A DNA stretch of 46,158 bases, from assembly GCA_038231815.1 (NCBI GenBank), contig JBBRKQ010000024.1:1-46158 (forward strand). Reading direction: 5' to 3'. Made by a program: the position numbers and the translations under genes. Under the pieces are notes generated by a model. That model did no database searches and had not been told where the DNA came from. It saw only the letters and a program-made list of their open reading frames with translations. The DNA comes from CAILKP01 sp038231815. GTDB lineage: Bacteria > Planctomycetota > Phycisphaerae > Phycisphaerales > UBA1924. Below, piece by piece: positions 9,601 through 16,661 of this stretch; positions within the stretch are counted from its first letter, which is position 1, and each line of letters begins with the position of its first letter.

Positions 9601-11096
9601 CGCTTCTCGGCACCTTCTTTCTTTTTGGCAAGCGCATCGAAGTAGGTGATGTAGAGGTTGAGTAGCTCGGCGTCTTTGTCGGCCTTGGCTTTTTCGAGTG
9701 GCGCGAGGTAGGGCTGGGCTTCGACCGTCAGGCCAGCGGCCATCATGAGCGTGGCGGCGTTTTTGCGCTTCTGTGCGCGCAGTTCAACTTCGGTGCTGTC
9801 TCCGCCGTCGGGGCCGCCAAAGTGGGTGGTGCCTTCACGTATACGGGCGGCAACCGCGGCTGGGTCGCCACCACGGGCGGCGGTGTTGCGAAGCAGCCCG
9901 CCGAGTAGCTTTATTTGACGCTCGCTGAGTTTGGGTTGCAGTGCGCTTGAGGAAATGGAGGTCGCCGTGGAGGTGACGGCCAGATAGGATTTGCCAGCGG
10001 CAACGGCGGCGGCGGTTTTGGCATCTGCATCGGCGACTTTGCCCAGGAGGTCCAAGCCAAGCTTCATCATGGCTGGGTCGGGCTTGCCATCGCCAGGAAT
10101 AGCGATAAGCGCTGGGTTGACTTCGGCTGCTGGCTCGGCGGCGGCGTCGCCCATGGGTGGGGCATCATCATCCACTGGTGTGGTGTTTGCTGACTTGGCA
10201 GCGCTTGGAGAGCTTGGAGTGCTTGGCGTGCTGGAGCGACCACCGGGTGGCGGGGCGATTTCGGAAAGGGCAACGACATCGCCCGGGACGGCGGCTTGGT
10301 CGATGGTGCTTAGGAGTGTCAGGACGTGGGTGTAGATGTTCTCGGCATCATCGCCGCCGAACTCGCTGATGAAGTTGCCCACGGCGGGCCAGTCACCGGC
10401 GGTGACCATGACTGCGAAATCGGCCGCGCGGGCTTTGGCGAGTTTCAGAGCGGCAGCTTTGGCGGCTTTGGCGTCCTTCGCGGCTTCGGCGGCTTTGCCA
10501 GCGGCATTCGCTGGTCCGGCTGCGGCGGTGGGGGCGGCGTCCGTGGCATCTGCGGTCGGATCAGCGGCTCCGCTGGCGGCGCCGGAGGCGGCTGCGGCGG
10601 CCATCATTTTCATCATCATGGCCGGGTCCATGCCGGATGGGTCGGACTCGCCATCGCCGCCCATCATGCCGGACATTCCCATCATGGCTTCGGCGTCTAT
10701 GCCGTCGGAGCCGCCCTTGGCACCGTCGGCGGGCGGGGCGGGCGGACCTTCAAGCGTGAGGAATGTGCGCCACTGCTGGGCGAGCTTGGTGCGGGCCGCC
10801 AGAACGCTGGCGGGTGTGCGCTGGAGTTGGAGCTTTTGGATTTCTTTGCCGAGGTCGGTCTTGAAGATGAGGGGGACGCCATCCTCACTGGAGCGGCGGC
10901 CACCCATCCGGCCACCCATGTCACCGTCGCCGTCGCCGCCGGCATCGTCGATGGCGTCCCAATCAAAGTCTGCGGGGAAGCGGGAGCGCTGGCCGCCCTG
11001 CGGATACGCGTTGTTCATCATGTACATCTGGCCAAAGGCGCTGCCTGCCAGAGCGAGAACAACACCTGGTGCGATGAATCGAGTCGTGCGTTGCAT
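6612..11096 (-). CDS. Giant exported single-pass protein of the MoxR/Bat cluster (BatD position)
   Basis: Last gene of the minus-strand MoxR cluster, about 1,494 residues. The frame extends to a TTG at 11108, but the ATG at 11096 places a normal signal peptide (RFIAPGVVLALAGSAFGQ) at the N-terminus. Then come an acidic Gly/Asp stretch, an Ala-rich low-complexity linker (about residues 160-220), and a long, probably helical region of some 850 residues. A Gly/Tyr-rich insert (NPYGGYNPYGGYGDED) and a second Tyr/Gly stretch interrupt it. From about residue 1080 the sequence looks beta-rich. A single membrane segment (LALVALAVVATIGIASGAAW) lies about 90 residues from the C-terminus, followed by a basic stop-transfer signal and a short cytoplasmic tail. 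This topology matches BatD (periplasmic beta domains, one C-terminal TM), but the protein is far larger and I see no BatD motif. Function unknown. Confidence 0.8.
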   Translation of the reverse strand: MQRTTRFIAPGVVLALAGSAFGQMYMMNNAYPQGGQRSRFPADFDWDAIDDAGGDGDGDMGGRMGGRRSSEDGVPLIFKTDLGKEIQKLQLQRTPASVLAARTKLAQQWRTFLTLEGPPAPPADGAKGGSDGIDAEAMMGMSGMMGGDGESDPSGMDPAMMMKMMAAAAASGAASGAADPTADATDAAPTAAAGPANAAGKAAEAAKDAKAAKAAALKLAKARAADFAVMVTAGDWPAVGNFISEFGGDDAENIYTHVLTLLSTIDQAAVPGDVVALSEIAPPPGGRSSTPSTPSSPSAAKSANTTPVDDDAPPMGDAAAEPAAEVNPALIAIPGDGKPDPAMMKLGLDLLGKVADADAKTAAAVAAGKSYLAVTSTATSISSSALQPKLSERQIKLLGGLLRNTAARGGDPAAVAARIREGTTHFGGPDGGDSTEVELRAQKRKNAATLMMAAGLTVEAQPYLAPLEKAKADKDAELLNLYITYFDALAKKKEGAEKRAVQLQGWDVAMEVLKLPQATIAQRTAALAGAVKLIGIVDKSVGDDFLKSLYTTSNGPEVDAAWSTLQKAKGRAAKLKQMSAPPEIRTKQLQFVQRLGQAVLAGKTIGTDETTPWQSGLNMLTQAILDEAEVSRSSAGKPQGNPYGGYNPYGGYGDEDYNDGGRGNRLQPIPSEELNRLLPDDRWLLSIDPGLAAKLELLVAQTQGSAGDVGSVLELIRPIAEKDKTRALKLAEALLKSWPAYTKRGGGENDPSSYYGRSMRFSRFGGFYGGYGGYDQGGGIPLTRAQQTRHLAKLRDVISELELMKVGPLPAGPLVDAFAACHSTAEVYTSDDIMAVFGDVERLNFDMRVKLADGMRKRLAGMWRSQQVQQQAGTKRSEQEIAKEVTRGYELAMKVAPDPDAAKTPEEQRNSWQGVQSKADLYFDKAEYLYGRKVDAAVYTELREKAFGLYRTAADMYTQQMAAGKLQPSAKPFSQWFNSSLGASDLGYMTRQDAPDSGQLDLVKSALASLPADVRKQHTELFAAACTKALSELNPELKHRYARQAVALLGDVPQAREIKNILSYYDDLTKEVQLNLLVDGSSDIGREPFGAVLTVWSSVSVSRESGGFGKYLNPQDWSPQTGEQVDRREALEKKLRESMGDRFEVLSVTFSKPDVKPMPIADGGREGWEQTVLAYLVLKAKDSAADKLPPVAMEMDFRDTTSTVLLPITSTPMLVDARTNVVPDRRVQNATVEIVLDDRAFAKGTPNAKDAKEALKPGELLLEVKAKGEGLLPGIDKLLDLKSVTGMEVVRSDDHGITISELQQKLGRVIPISERTWTVRMKQTGTGEIGTAVGGAIGEASFKFPVLAGQFAAAKLETKRYADADIVTIKPGDTVTLAAVEGRFARLALVALAVVATIGIASGAAWLLLKRAAAKRPKPAGPRFAMPEQISPVTTLAVLRQIQALNGTVLSTADQNALLIEIKAIEQRSFAPAAGGVSTAELSQKLSTWIGKAG

Positions 11097-11194
11097 AGAA
11101 GAATCCAAGAGAGCTGTTGAGGTTTGTTGAGCGTGCTTCTGGTCTGAACTGTCAGCGTTTCGAGAACTGTACTAAGACGGAGGTGGGGGACTGC

Positions 11195-12115
11195 TTACGA
11201 GCCTTTGCCGCCGCGTTGGGCGGCGCTGGCGGCATCACTCTTGATCTTTTCGCGGGCATCGGTTTCACCTTGACCTTTGCCTTTGGAGTATTTTTGCTTA
11301 CCTTTTTTGCCCATTTTCTTGCCGTTGCCGTTTCCGGGTTGATCCTCATCCTGCATCTCATCACCGGTGAGACGTTGAAAGCGGATGACGGTTTCGAGAT
11401 CGCGCTTGTAGTCTTCAAGTTTTTCGCCACCGGTGACCTCGGCTAAGTGGCGGAACTGCTGGCGGGCGATGTCGGACTCGGGCCGCCAGTCTTCCTCGGG
11501 CGCACCTTCTTTTCGCATGGCAAAGGAGATGTAGTAGCTGATGCGGCCGAGGTCATTGCGTATGTCGTCGATGCGGGCGGCGTTGCGGCCGGAGGCCTCG
11601 TACTCGCCGAGTAAGCCTTGGAGCACGGCCTGGGATTCGAGCCACTCGCCCGCATCAATGCGGTGCTGGGTTTCGAGCAGGCGCAGGTCCAGCTTCAGGG
11701 TGGTGTCCGCATCGGGCAAGGCGGCCCGGGCGGCGGCGAACTTGCCCGCGGCATCTGCGTGCATCTTGGCTTTGGCTTCCTGGCGGCCTTTGCGGTCTAG
11801 CACGCTGCCGGTGGCGGGGTCCACGGTGGTGTCGCGGGTGAGGATCGCTTCGGCCGCGCGGACGAGTTCACCTGCATCGTCGCGCTGGATGTGGGGTTCA
11901 CCGGCTCCGACGTGATAGGCCAAGCCGGCGAGGGGCAGCATTAGCCATGCGGACCAGATGGCTGGTTTGATCCAGCGGCGGCGAGGGTGGGGCACAGCCG
12001 CCGGGGTGAGCACGACAGTTGGGGTGAGCACGTCGGCTGGGGCCGAAGTGGCAGACGCCAGTGTGGACTTTGGTGGAGTAATGACATCCTGCCCGACAAG
12101 CATTTGTGCGCTCAT
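11195..12115 (-). CDS. Single-pass membrane protein with helical domain and basic tail (BatC/BatE position)
   Basis: The ATG at 12115 overlaps the stop of the upstream BatB-like gene as ATGA, giving 306 residues; a longer frame to 12178 is less likely. The order is a Thr/Pro/Val-rich N-terminus, one membrane segment (about residues 49-67), then a helical region of about 180 residues. That region contains AAEAILTRD, KFAAARAALPDAD and ESQAVLQGLLGEYE, which look like degenerate TPR helices. A highly charged Lys/Gly tail (GKKMGKKGKQKYSKGKGQ) ends the protein. BatC and BatE of classical Bat operons are TPR proteins with charged tails, so position and shape agree. Sequence homology to them is not shown. 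The giant gene begins 98 bases downstream. Confidence 0.72.
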   Translation of the reverse strand: MSAQMLVGQDVITPPKSTLASATSAPADVLTPTVVLTPAAVPHPRRRWIKPAIWSAWLMLPLAGLAYHVGAGEPHIQRDDAGELVRAAEAILTRDTTVDPATGSVLDRKGRQEAKAKMHADAAGKFAAARAALPDADTTLKLDLRLLETQHRIDAGEWLESQAVLQGLLGEYEASGRNAARIDDIRNDLGRISYYISFAMRKEGAPEEDWRPESDIARQQFRHLAEVTGGEKLEDYKRDLETVIRFQRLTGDEMQDEDQPGNGNGKKMGKKGKQKYSKGKGQGETDAREKIKSDAASAAQRGGKGS

Positions 12116-13224
12116 GCCGAAGCTCCTGCCTGCGTGGTTGAGATTGCGGATTTCATTGTTGCGGTTTGGGCGGCCCACTGGTTTGTTTCTGCGTCGTCAA
12201 CCACGGCCACGGCCCGGGCGGCTTTGCGAACAGTGCGTGGCATGCCGTACCACGCCAGCATGGGCCAGAGACCAGCAAGGAGAATGCCGCCGAAGCCGAC
12301 GGCCAGCAGGCCGAGCGTTCGCTGGCCGACGCCACCGGGTGGTTCCTGGCTGAGCATTGCTAAGTCGCCGAGGATGCCGCTGGGTAGGTGGCTGACGTTG
12401 CCGTCAAAGTATGTGCCCCTTAGGCGGGCTGCGAGTTGTTTAAGGGATGCGGTGTCCTGGCGGCTGGCGGTGTCAGCCACGGGGCTGGCGCGATAAGGGT
12501 CGCCCACGCCCAAGACCATGACATCGGCGATGGCGGGGGGCAAGGCTTCCAGCTCGCTGTCGGGGAGGGTATCACCATCAGAGATGACGATGAGTGTTGT
12601 AGAGCCCGCGGCGAAGGGCTTGGCGAGTTTGATGGCTTCACGCACGCCGGAGTACATGTTGGTTTTTGCGGGAATGAAGGCGTGCGACATCGGCAGATCT
12701 GCCAAGATGTTTTGGACCACGTTCATATCGGCGGTGTCGATGACGACGGTTTTGGCCGAGGAATAGAAGGCGACGATGCTCACTCGCACGCGATTGGTGT
12801 CGAGCCGGTTCAGCACCGAGCGCATCACGTCACTAGCGCGGGTGTTGCGTGGTGCCTTGCCGTCGGGGCCAGCATCTTTGATCTGCATGGAGGGGGAGAC
12901 ATCCAGCGCGATAATGAGGTGCTGGTCCGGATCTTTTTGGGTGAGTCCGGCGTCAGCACCTTTGCGGCCATCAACCGTAATCAGGGTTGCAATGCCAAAG
13001 GCAAGCAGCCCGCAGGCTGCGATACGAAGCAGTGGGGCGGCCGTGACCCAGGCCGCGGGCCTGCCGCCCCTGCCAAAGAGCATGTAGCGAACCGGCCACA
13101 CTCGGCGGAGGTGGAGCCACTCCGCTGCGGCGGTAAGCAGGGAGACCAAGATTCCGATGAGCACGGGGTTCATGGGGCGGAGGAAGTACCAAGGGAAGGC
13201 GGAAAAGGCGAATGTGCTTACCAC
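12112..13224 (-). CDS. BatB-like membrane protein with von Willebrand factor A domain
   Basis: Predicted 370 residues from a GTG at 13224 that overlaps the 3' end of the BatA-like gene by 7 bases. An ATG at 13173 (MNPVLIGIL) is an alternative start. Two membrane segments near residues 19-35 and 62-82 precede a VWA domain. Its metal-ion-dependent adhesion site is intact: DVSPS at 108-112, a downstream Thr in PAKTNMYSG, and the Asp of VISDGD. A third membrane segment near 315-335 follows. BatB proteins work with BatA and a MoxR ATPase in cell-envelope stress tolerance in Bacteroides, Leptospira and Francisella; the exact chemistry is unknown. It is translationally coupled to its neighbours on both sides. 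Confidence 0.87.
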   Translation of the reverse strand: MVSTFAFSAFPWYFLRPMNPVLIGILVSLLTAAAEWLHLRRVWPVRYMLFGRGGRPAAWVTAAPLLRIAACGLLAFGIATLITVDGRKGADAGLTQKDPDQHLIIALDVSPSMQIKDAGPDGKAPRNTRASDVMRSVLNRLDTNRVRVSIVAFYSSAKTVVIDTADMNVVQNILADLPMSHAFIPAKTNMYSGVREAIKLAKPFAAGSTTLIVISDGDTLPDSELEALPPAIADVMVLGVGDPYRASPVADTASRQDTASLKQLAARLRGTYFDGNVSHLPSGILGDLAMLSQEPPGGVGQRTLGLLAVGFGGILLAGLWPMLAWYGMPRTVRKAARAVAVVDDAETNQWAAQTATMKSAISTTQAGASA

Positions 13225-14348
13225 GGGGTGATGCGGAGGCCGAAGAGGCAGAGGCCGTGGACCGCGAGCAGGGCGGCGGCGGTGTAGGCGAAGGGCCAGA
13301 AGCAGTCTACAGGTTCGGGCTGTTTGGCGGTCATGCGTACGGGGGCCATGCCATTGATCGCATCGAAGATACCGGCGAAGCTGGAAGGGTCTACGGCGGA
13401 GAAAACGCGACCGCCGGTGGGTGAGACAACCTCGGTAAGTTGGCCGGGTGGCTGGCCCTCACCAACGTGAATGGCGTGGACGAGAATGCCCGCCTGCAGG
13501 AGTTCGTTGCCGATGGTGGTCGCAGCGCCGCCGTCAAGGTCGTAGCTGAAGCCGTCGGTGATGAGCACGATGAGCCGGTCGCCGTTTTTGTCGGGTGCCG
13601 CGGGGTTGGAAGTGGCGGGGTTGCGCGTGGCGGATTCGCCAGCGGCTTTGGCATCGTCCTCGTGGGTAATGAGTTTGTCCTGATCTTCGCGGCCCACGTT
13701 GGAAAGCACTTTGAGCGCGTAGCGCAGGGCGAAGCCGACGCGGGTGCCGCCCAGGACGCTGGGCATTTTTGAGGGATCAAGAAATGGCATGGAAGAGGCG
13801 ATGGCGCGATGGTCTTTGGTGAGCGGGACCCACTTGGCCACTTCATCTCCAAAGATGGTCAGGCCGAAGGCATCACCCTGGCGTTTGTCGAGAAAATATT
13901 TGATTGCATCAAGCGAGGCGGTGTTGCGGGTTGCGCCGCCGCCGCCGAGGGGAGACATCATCGAGCCCGAGACATCGAGCAGGAACTCTATATTGGTGAG
14001 AACTTTTTCCTGCTGCGGGGGACCGAGCTTTTTGGGTCCGGCCAAAATGAGCACGACGACTGCGAGCACCAACACCGGCACGATGATGCTTGCTGTGAGC
14101 ATGGCCCGCAGGATGGTGGCCTTGGCTTTGCGAGTGATGGAGCCAAGGGTGGCCGGCGGCTTTTTGGGAGTGGTGCCGTCGGCTGTCTCGGTTGCTCGTC
14201 GTGAAGTCGGGCCGAGGCGGTCAACCGGCAGGGCAACCTTGACGCCAATGCCGAACCAGACACGAAGGACTTCAAGTATCAGCAGCGCTGCTGGAACAAG
14301 CAGCAAGAAGAGTACCCAGGTGTGGGCGAAGGTGATTCCGAAGTTCAC
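13218..14348 (-). CDS. BatA-like membrane protein with von Willebrand factor A domain
   Basis: Predicted 376 residues. Two N-terminal membrane segments (about residues 8-28 and 84-104) are separated by a longer than usual Thr/Lys/Pro-rich loop. The VWA domain follows, with the MIDAS motif DVSGS at 125-129, the Thr of GGTRVGFAL, and the Asp of LITDGFSYD. A poorly conserved insert (about 215-245, rich in Glu, Ala and Asn) sits inside the VWA domain. The C-terminal membrane segment is near 349-368. The ATG at 14348 overlaps the stop of the upstream gene by 4 bases. With the second VWA protein downstream, this forms the BatA/BatB pair expected behind a MoxR ATPase and a DUF58 protein. Confidence 0.88.
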   Translation of the reverse strand: MNFGITFAHTWVLFLLLVPAALLILEVLRVWFGIGVKVALPVDRLGPTSRRATETADGTTPKKPPATLGSITRKAKATILRAMLTASIIVPVLVLAVVVLILAGPKKLGPPQQEKVLTNIEFLLDVSGSMMSPLGGGGATRNTASLDAIKYFLDKRQGDAFGLTIFGDEVAKWVPLTKDHRAIASSMPFLDPSKMPSVLGGTRVGFALRYALKVLSNVGREDQDKLITHEDDAKAAGESATRNPATSNPAAPDKNGDRLIVLITDGFSYDLDGGAATTIGNELLQAGILVHAIHVGEGQPPGQLTEVVSPTGGRVFSAVDPSSFAGIFDAINGMAPVRMTAKQPEPVDCFWPFAYTAAALLAVHGLCLFGLRITPW

Positions 14349-15406
14349 GCGGCACCTCCTGTTACGCCGGCGGCTGCGAGTTCGGGTTCGTTTGGAGCGG
14401 GCGTGCTGGCTGCGGCCTGCGGCTTGGAGTAGGGCTCAAGCATTTTGGCCACATCAATCTGACGACCGTGGCCAGGGGCGCGGTGAAGCCAGCTGTCAAG
14501 CTCGCGGAGCAGTTCGCCGGCTTGGGGGTGGCTGCGGAGTGTGGCCAAAGCTTCGGGCAGGGGCTTTCCAATCAGATTCAGCCGGCCGCGCCAGAAGCGA
14601 ACGAGCATGGCCTCGAGTCTGGCTTTGTTCTCGGTGCTGTCCCGTCCGGCCATGATGGCTTCAATGAGGGCTCGCATCTGTTGTGCAAGTGTTGGTGCGG
14701 CTGCGAGTGCGGCGAGTGCACGCTGGCGCTGGCTACGGGCGGCCCGCTGCTTACTAAGAAACCCAACCAGCAGCCAGACCAGTGCGAGGACCAGCGGCGC
14801 CGCCCATAGTCCCAGCAAAAGCACCATGCGCTTGGCATAGCCACCGATGCGGGTGGCGACACTGAGTTTTTCAGCATCGGTAAGCTCGGCGGTAAAGGTG
14901 GCATCGGTGAAGTAGCCGGTGATCTCAACAAACCCGTGGGGCAGGTTGCGGCGAGGACCGAGGTCGATACGCTCAAGCGATGTTCGCAGGTCGTGCAGGC
15001 CTTCGACCTCACCGATGAAACGCAGGTCGTAGATTCGCGCGTTGCCGTCTTCTTTTACCCCGGCAATACGAACGCGGATTGGGGGCATGAGAGCGGCGGG
15101 GTCACTGCCAGCAGCGCCCGGCACTACTGATGTGCCGAACTTTCCGGCGGTGCTGTTGTTTGCAGCCAGCGGTCGCACGCGGATGCCGGGGGCAACCGCG
15201 GGGCCATCGGTGTTGTCGCCAATGGGGTCAATGCGGTACTCGATGCGACCTTCGATGCCAATCGGCCGCTTTCCTTGAAGCGTTTGCCCCTCGGGCACGC
15301 GCTTGCGCCAGCGGCCATCGCTGGGGCCCGCGGTGGTGGCGGATGCACCAGCGAGCAGCATCGCGGCGGCAAGGCAGAATCCGAGTTTGCTTTGTTGAAT
15401 TGTCAC
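14345..15406 (-). CDS. Exported single-pass membrane protein in the DUF4381 position of the MoxR cluster
   Basis: Predicted 353 residues. A signal peptide (CLAAAMLLAGASATTAG) leads to an extracytoplasmic domain of about 165 residues with beta-like character. A membrane segment (MVLLLGLWAAPLVLALVWLL) and a cytoplasmic helical domain follow. The latter contains a block (LVRFWRGRLNLIGKPLPEAL, then AGELLRELDSWLHR) reminiscent of DUF4381, whose genes normally lie between DUF58 and the VWA genes of MoxR clusters. The position here is the same, so a DUF4381-like role is inferred; homology needs a profile search. Its leader (265 bases) is the longest gap in the cluster and may contain a second promoter. 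The stop overlaps the next ATG. Confidence 0.72.
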   Translation of the reverse strand: MTIQQSKLGFCLAAAMLLAGASATTAGPSDGRWRKRVPEGQTLQGKRPIGIEGRIEYRIDPIGDNTDGPAVAPGIRVRPLAANNSTAGKFGTSVVPGAAGSDPAALMPPIRVRIAGVKEDGNARIYDLRFIGEVEGLHDLRTSLERIDLGPRRNLPHGFVEITGYFTDATFTAELTDAEKLSVATRIGGYAKRMVLLLGLWAAPLVLALVWLLVGFLSKQRAARSQRQRALAALAAAPTLAQQMRALIEAIMAGRDSTENKARLEAMLVRFWRGRLNLIGKPLPEALATLRSHPQAGELLRELDSWLHRAPGHGRQIDVAKMLEPYSKPQAAASTPAPNEPELAAAGVTGGAA

Positions 15407-15420
15407 GGGGTAAGGACAAT

Positions 15421-15640
15421 GGCGGAATTGTTCATCGGGCGACTGTCGCGGAATGCGGAAGGAATAGAGAAACGTGGAGGGAGGCAGGTGAAAGCGGGTC
15501 AGAAAAGAGAAAGTACCAAGATGAGCAGGAAGGCAGGGAACTGGAGTTACGATTTTAGATTTTGAAGTTTGAGAGGGCGGGGTTTCGAGTCGGTGAATAT
15601 GGAGGTAGCTGGTGTCTGGAGTTGCTGATCGGATTCAGTA
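15421..15640 (-). repeat. Leader region sharing collinear blocks with 1961-2125
   Basis: It lies in the 265-base gap between the DUF58 gene and the next minus-strand gene. It shares four ordered short blocks with the leader of the zinc-ribbon gene at 1923, but with about 20-40 extra bases between blocks. It also holds a short AT-rich degenerate repeat (GATTTTAGATTTTGAAGTTT at about 15551-15570). It may be a promoter or a dispersed repeat; no terminator hairpin is seen. Confidence 0.4.
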
Positions 15641-15671
15641 CTTTCGAGCGATTGGTCGTTGAGCAATCTTG

Positions 15672-16568
15672 CTAGCGGGCTCCTCGGGCGGCGCTGCGGG
15701 CGTTGAAGAGTTTTCGCAGGCCGGGCATGACTTCGCGACCGCCAAAGGCCGTTGAGATCACCGCGTGTCGCACTCCCGCGGCGGGCAGGGTTGTCAGTTC
15801 GCCCTCTGCCGGGGCGCAGGCGAAGGCGCCAGTAATAACTTCACCATCATCATGCTCAGCGCCGCGGGCCATCATCAGGCCGGCGCGAATGGGGCGTGTC
15901 TCGATAGGGTCTTGGAGTTGGATTGCCGTGACATCGTGCCGCTGGGCCAAGCGTTTGAGTTGATGGGCTACTCCCGCTTCGTGCAGATCGCTGATCACGC
16001 ACACGCTGGAGACGTTGTGCAGGGTGGCCTCGATGCGTTTGAGTTTTTCAATGATGACAGTGCCCTCGCCGCCGCGTTCGCCCTCGGCGGGCTGGCGGAG
16101 GGCATCAATTTGGGCCCAAACCTTGCCGCGGGAGAGGCTGGGAATGGGCGGCAGGGCCGACCGGCTACCACCGGCGAAGACCGAGACGGGTGACCGGCGT
16201 TTGAGGCCGACCATGGCAAGGGTGCCGGCGATCCACATCGCCACATCGTGTTTGCTGAGCGGTTCGCTGGAGACGGCCATAGAAGCGGAGGTGTCAACGA
16301 CGAGAACCACGCCGCTGCGTTTGGTGGAGTCAAAGTCTTTGACGTGGACCTTGCCGCTGCGAGCGGTGACGCGCCAGTCAATGGAGCGCACGGCATCGCC
16401 CCGCTGGTAGAGACGGGATTGGGCGTAGTCGGTGCCGGCGCCAAAGAAGCGGGATGGGTCGATGCCGTAGGTCAGGTCATCGGCCATACGCCGCAGGACC
16501 ATGGCAAACTGCTCGGCCGCGAGGGCTTCGGGCACGGGCAGGGTGGGATGGTCGATTGCGGGGGGCAT
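15672..16568 (-). CDS. DUF58 protein of the MoxR cluster
   Basis: Predicted 298 residues from the ATG at 16568; a TTG at 16595 would add nine residues. The DUF58 signature is clear. YQRGDAVRSIDWRVTARSGK is followed by VKDFDSTKRSGVVLVVDTSASM, in which DTSAS is a VWA-type MIDAS sequence. The N-terminal part contains the usual basic, DNA-independent binding region of the family (DDLTYGIDPSRFFGAGTDYA). The C-terminal half has a Rossmann-like strand (VSSVCVISDLHEAG). DUF58 proteins accompany MoxR AAA+ ATPases nearly everywhere and are thought to bridge the ATPase to VWA clients. The upstream gene is moxR, 93 bases away; the spacer carries an octamer repeat at 16589. Confidence 0.9.
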   Translation of the reverse strand: MPPAIDHPTLPVPEALAAEQFAMVLRRMADDLTYGIDPSRFFGAGTDYAQSRLYQRGDAVRSIDWRVTARSGKVHVKDFDSTKRSGVVLVVDTSASMAVSSEPLSKHDVAMWIAGTLAMVGLKRRSPVSVFAGGSRSALPPIPSLSRGKVWAQIDALRQPAEGERGGEGTVIIEKLKRIEATLHNVSSVCVISDLHEAGVAHQLKRLAQRHDVTAIQLQDPIETRPIRAGLMMARGAEHDDGEVITGAFACAPAEGELTTLPAAGVRHAVISTAFGGREVMPGLRKLFNARSAARGAR

Positions 16569-16588
16569 GAGGAGGGGAAGGGGGCAGC

Positions 16589-16612
16589 TGTACAAAGTGC
16601 CAAGTGGCCAAA
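16589..16612. repeat. Short tandem octamer related to TGGTCAAA
   Basis: Units in register: TGTACAAA, GTGCCAAG, TGGCCAAA. It sits between moxR and the DUF58 gene. It is more diverged than the arrays at 3041 and 21122, and its AAAGTGCCAAG core also resembles the AAAGTACCAAG block in the 15421 leader. Confidence 0.4.
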
Positions 16613-16661
16613 GAGACGACGGAGGTATGAGGGGTCGAGGCGCGTTCAGCGCGATCGGGCT

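Noticed and set aside
10326..11130. Two long plus-strand frames of 264 codons in different frames
   Set aside because: Both are antisense to the Ala/Gly-rich N-terminal part of the giant exported protein. High-GC low-complexity DNA leaves all frames open. Neither has a domain or ribosome-binding site.
12436..13287. Plus-strand frame of 283 codons
   Set aside because: Antisense to the BatB-like gene with its intact MIDAS motif; no protein features.
13744..14655. Plus-strand frame of 303 codons
   Set aside because: Antisense to the BatA-like and DUF4381-position genes; composition is that of a shadow frame.
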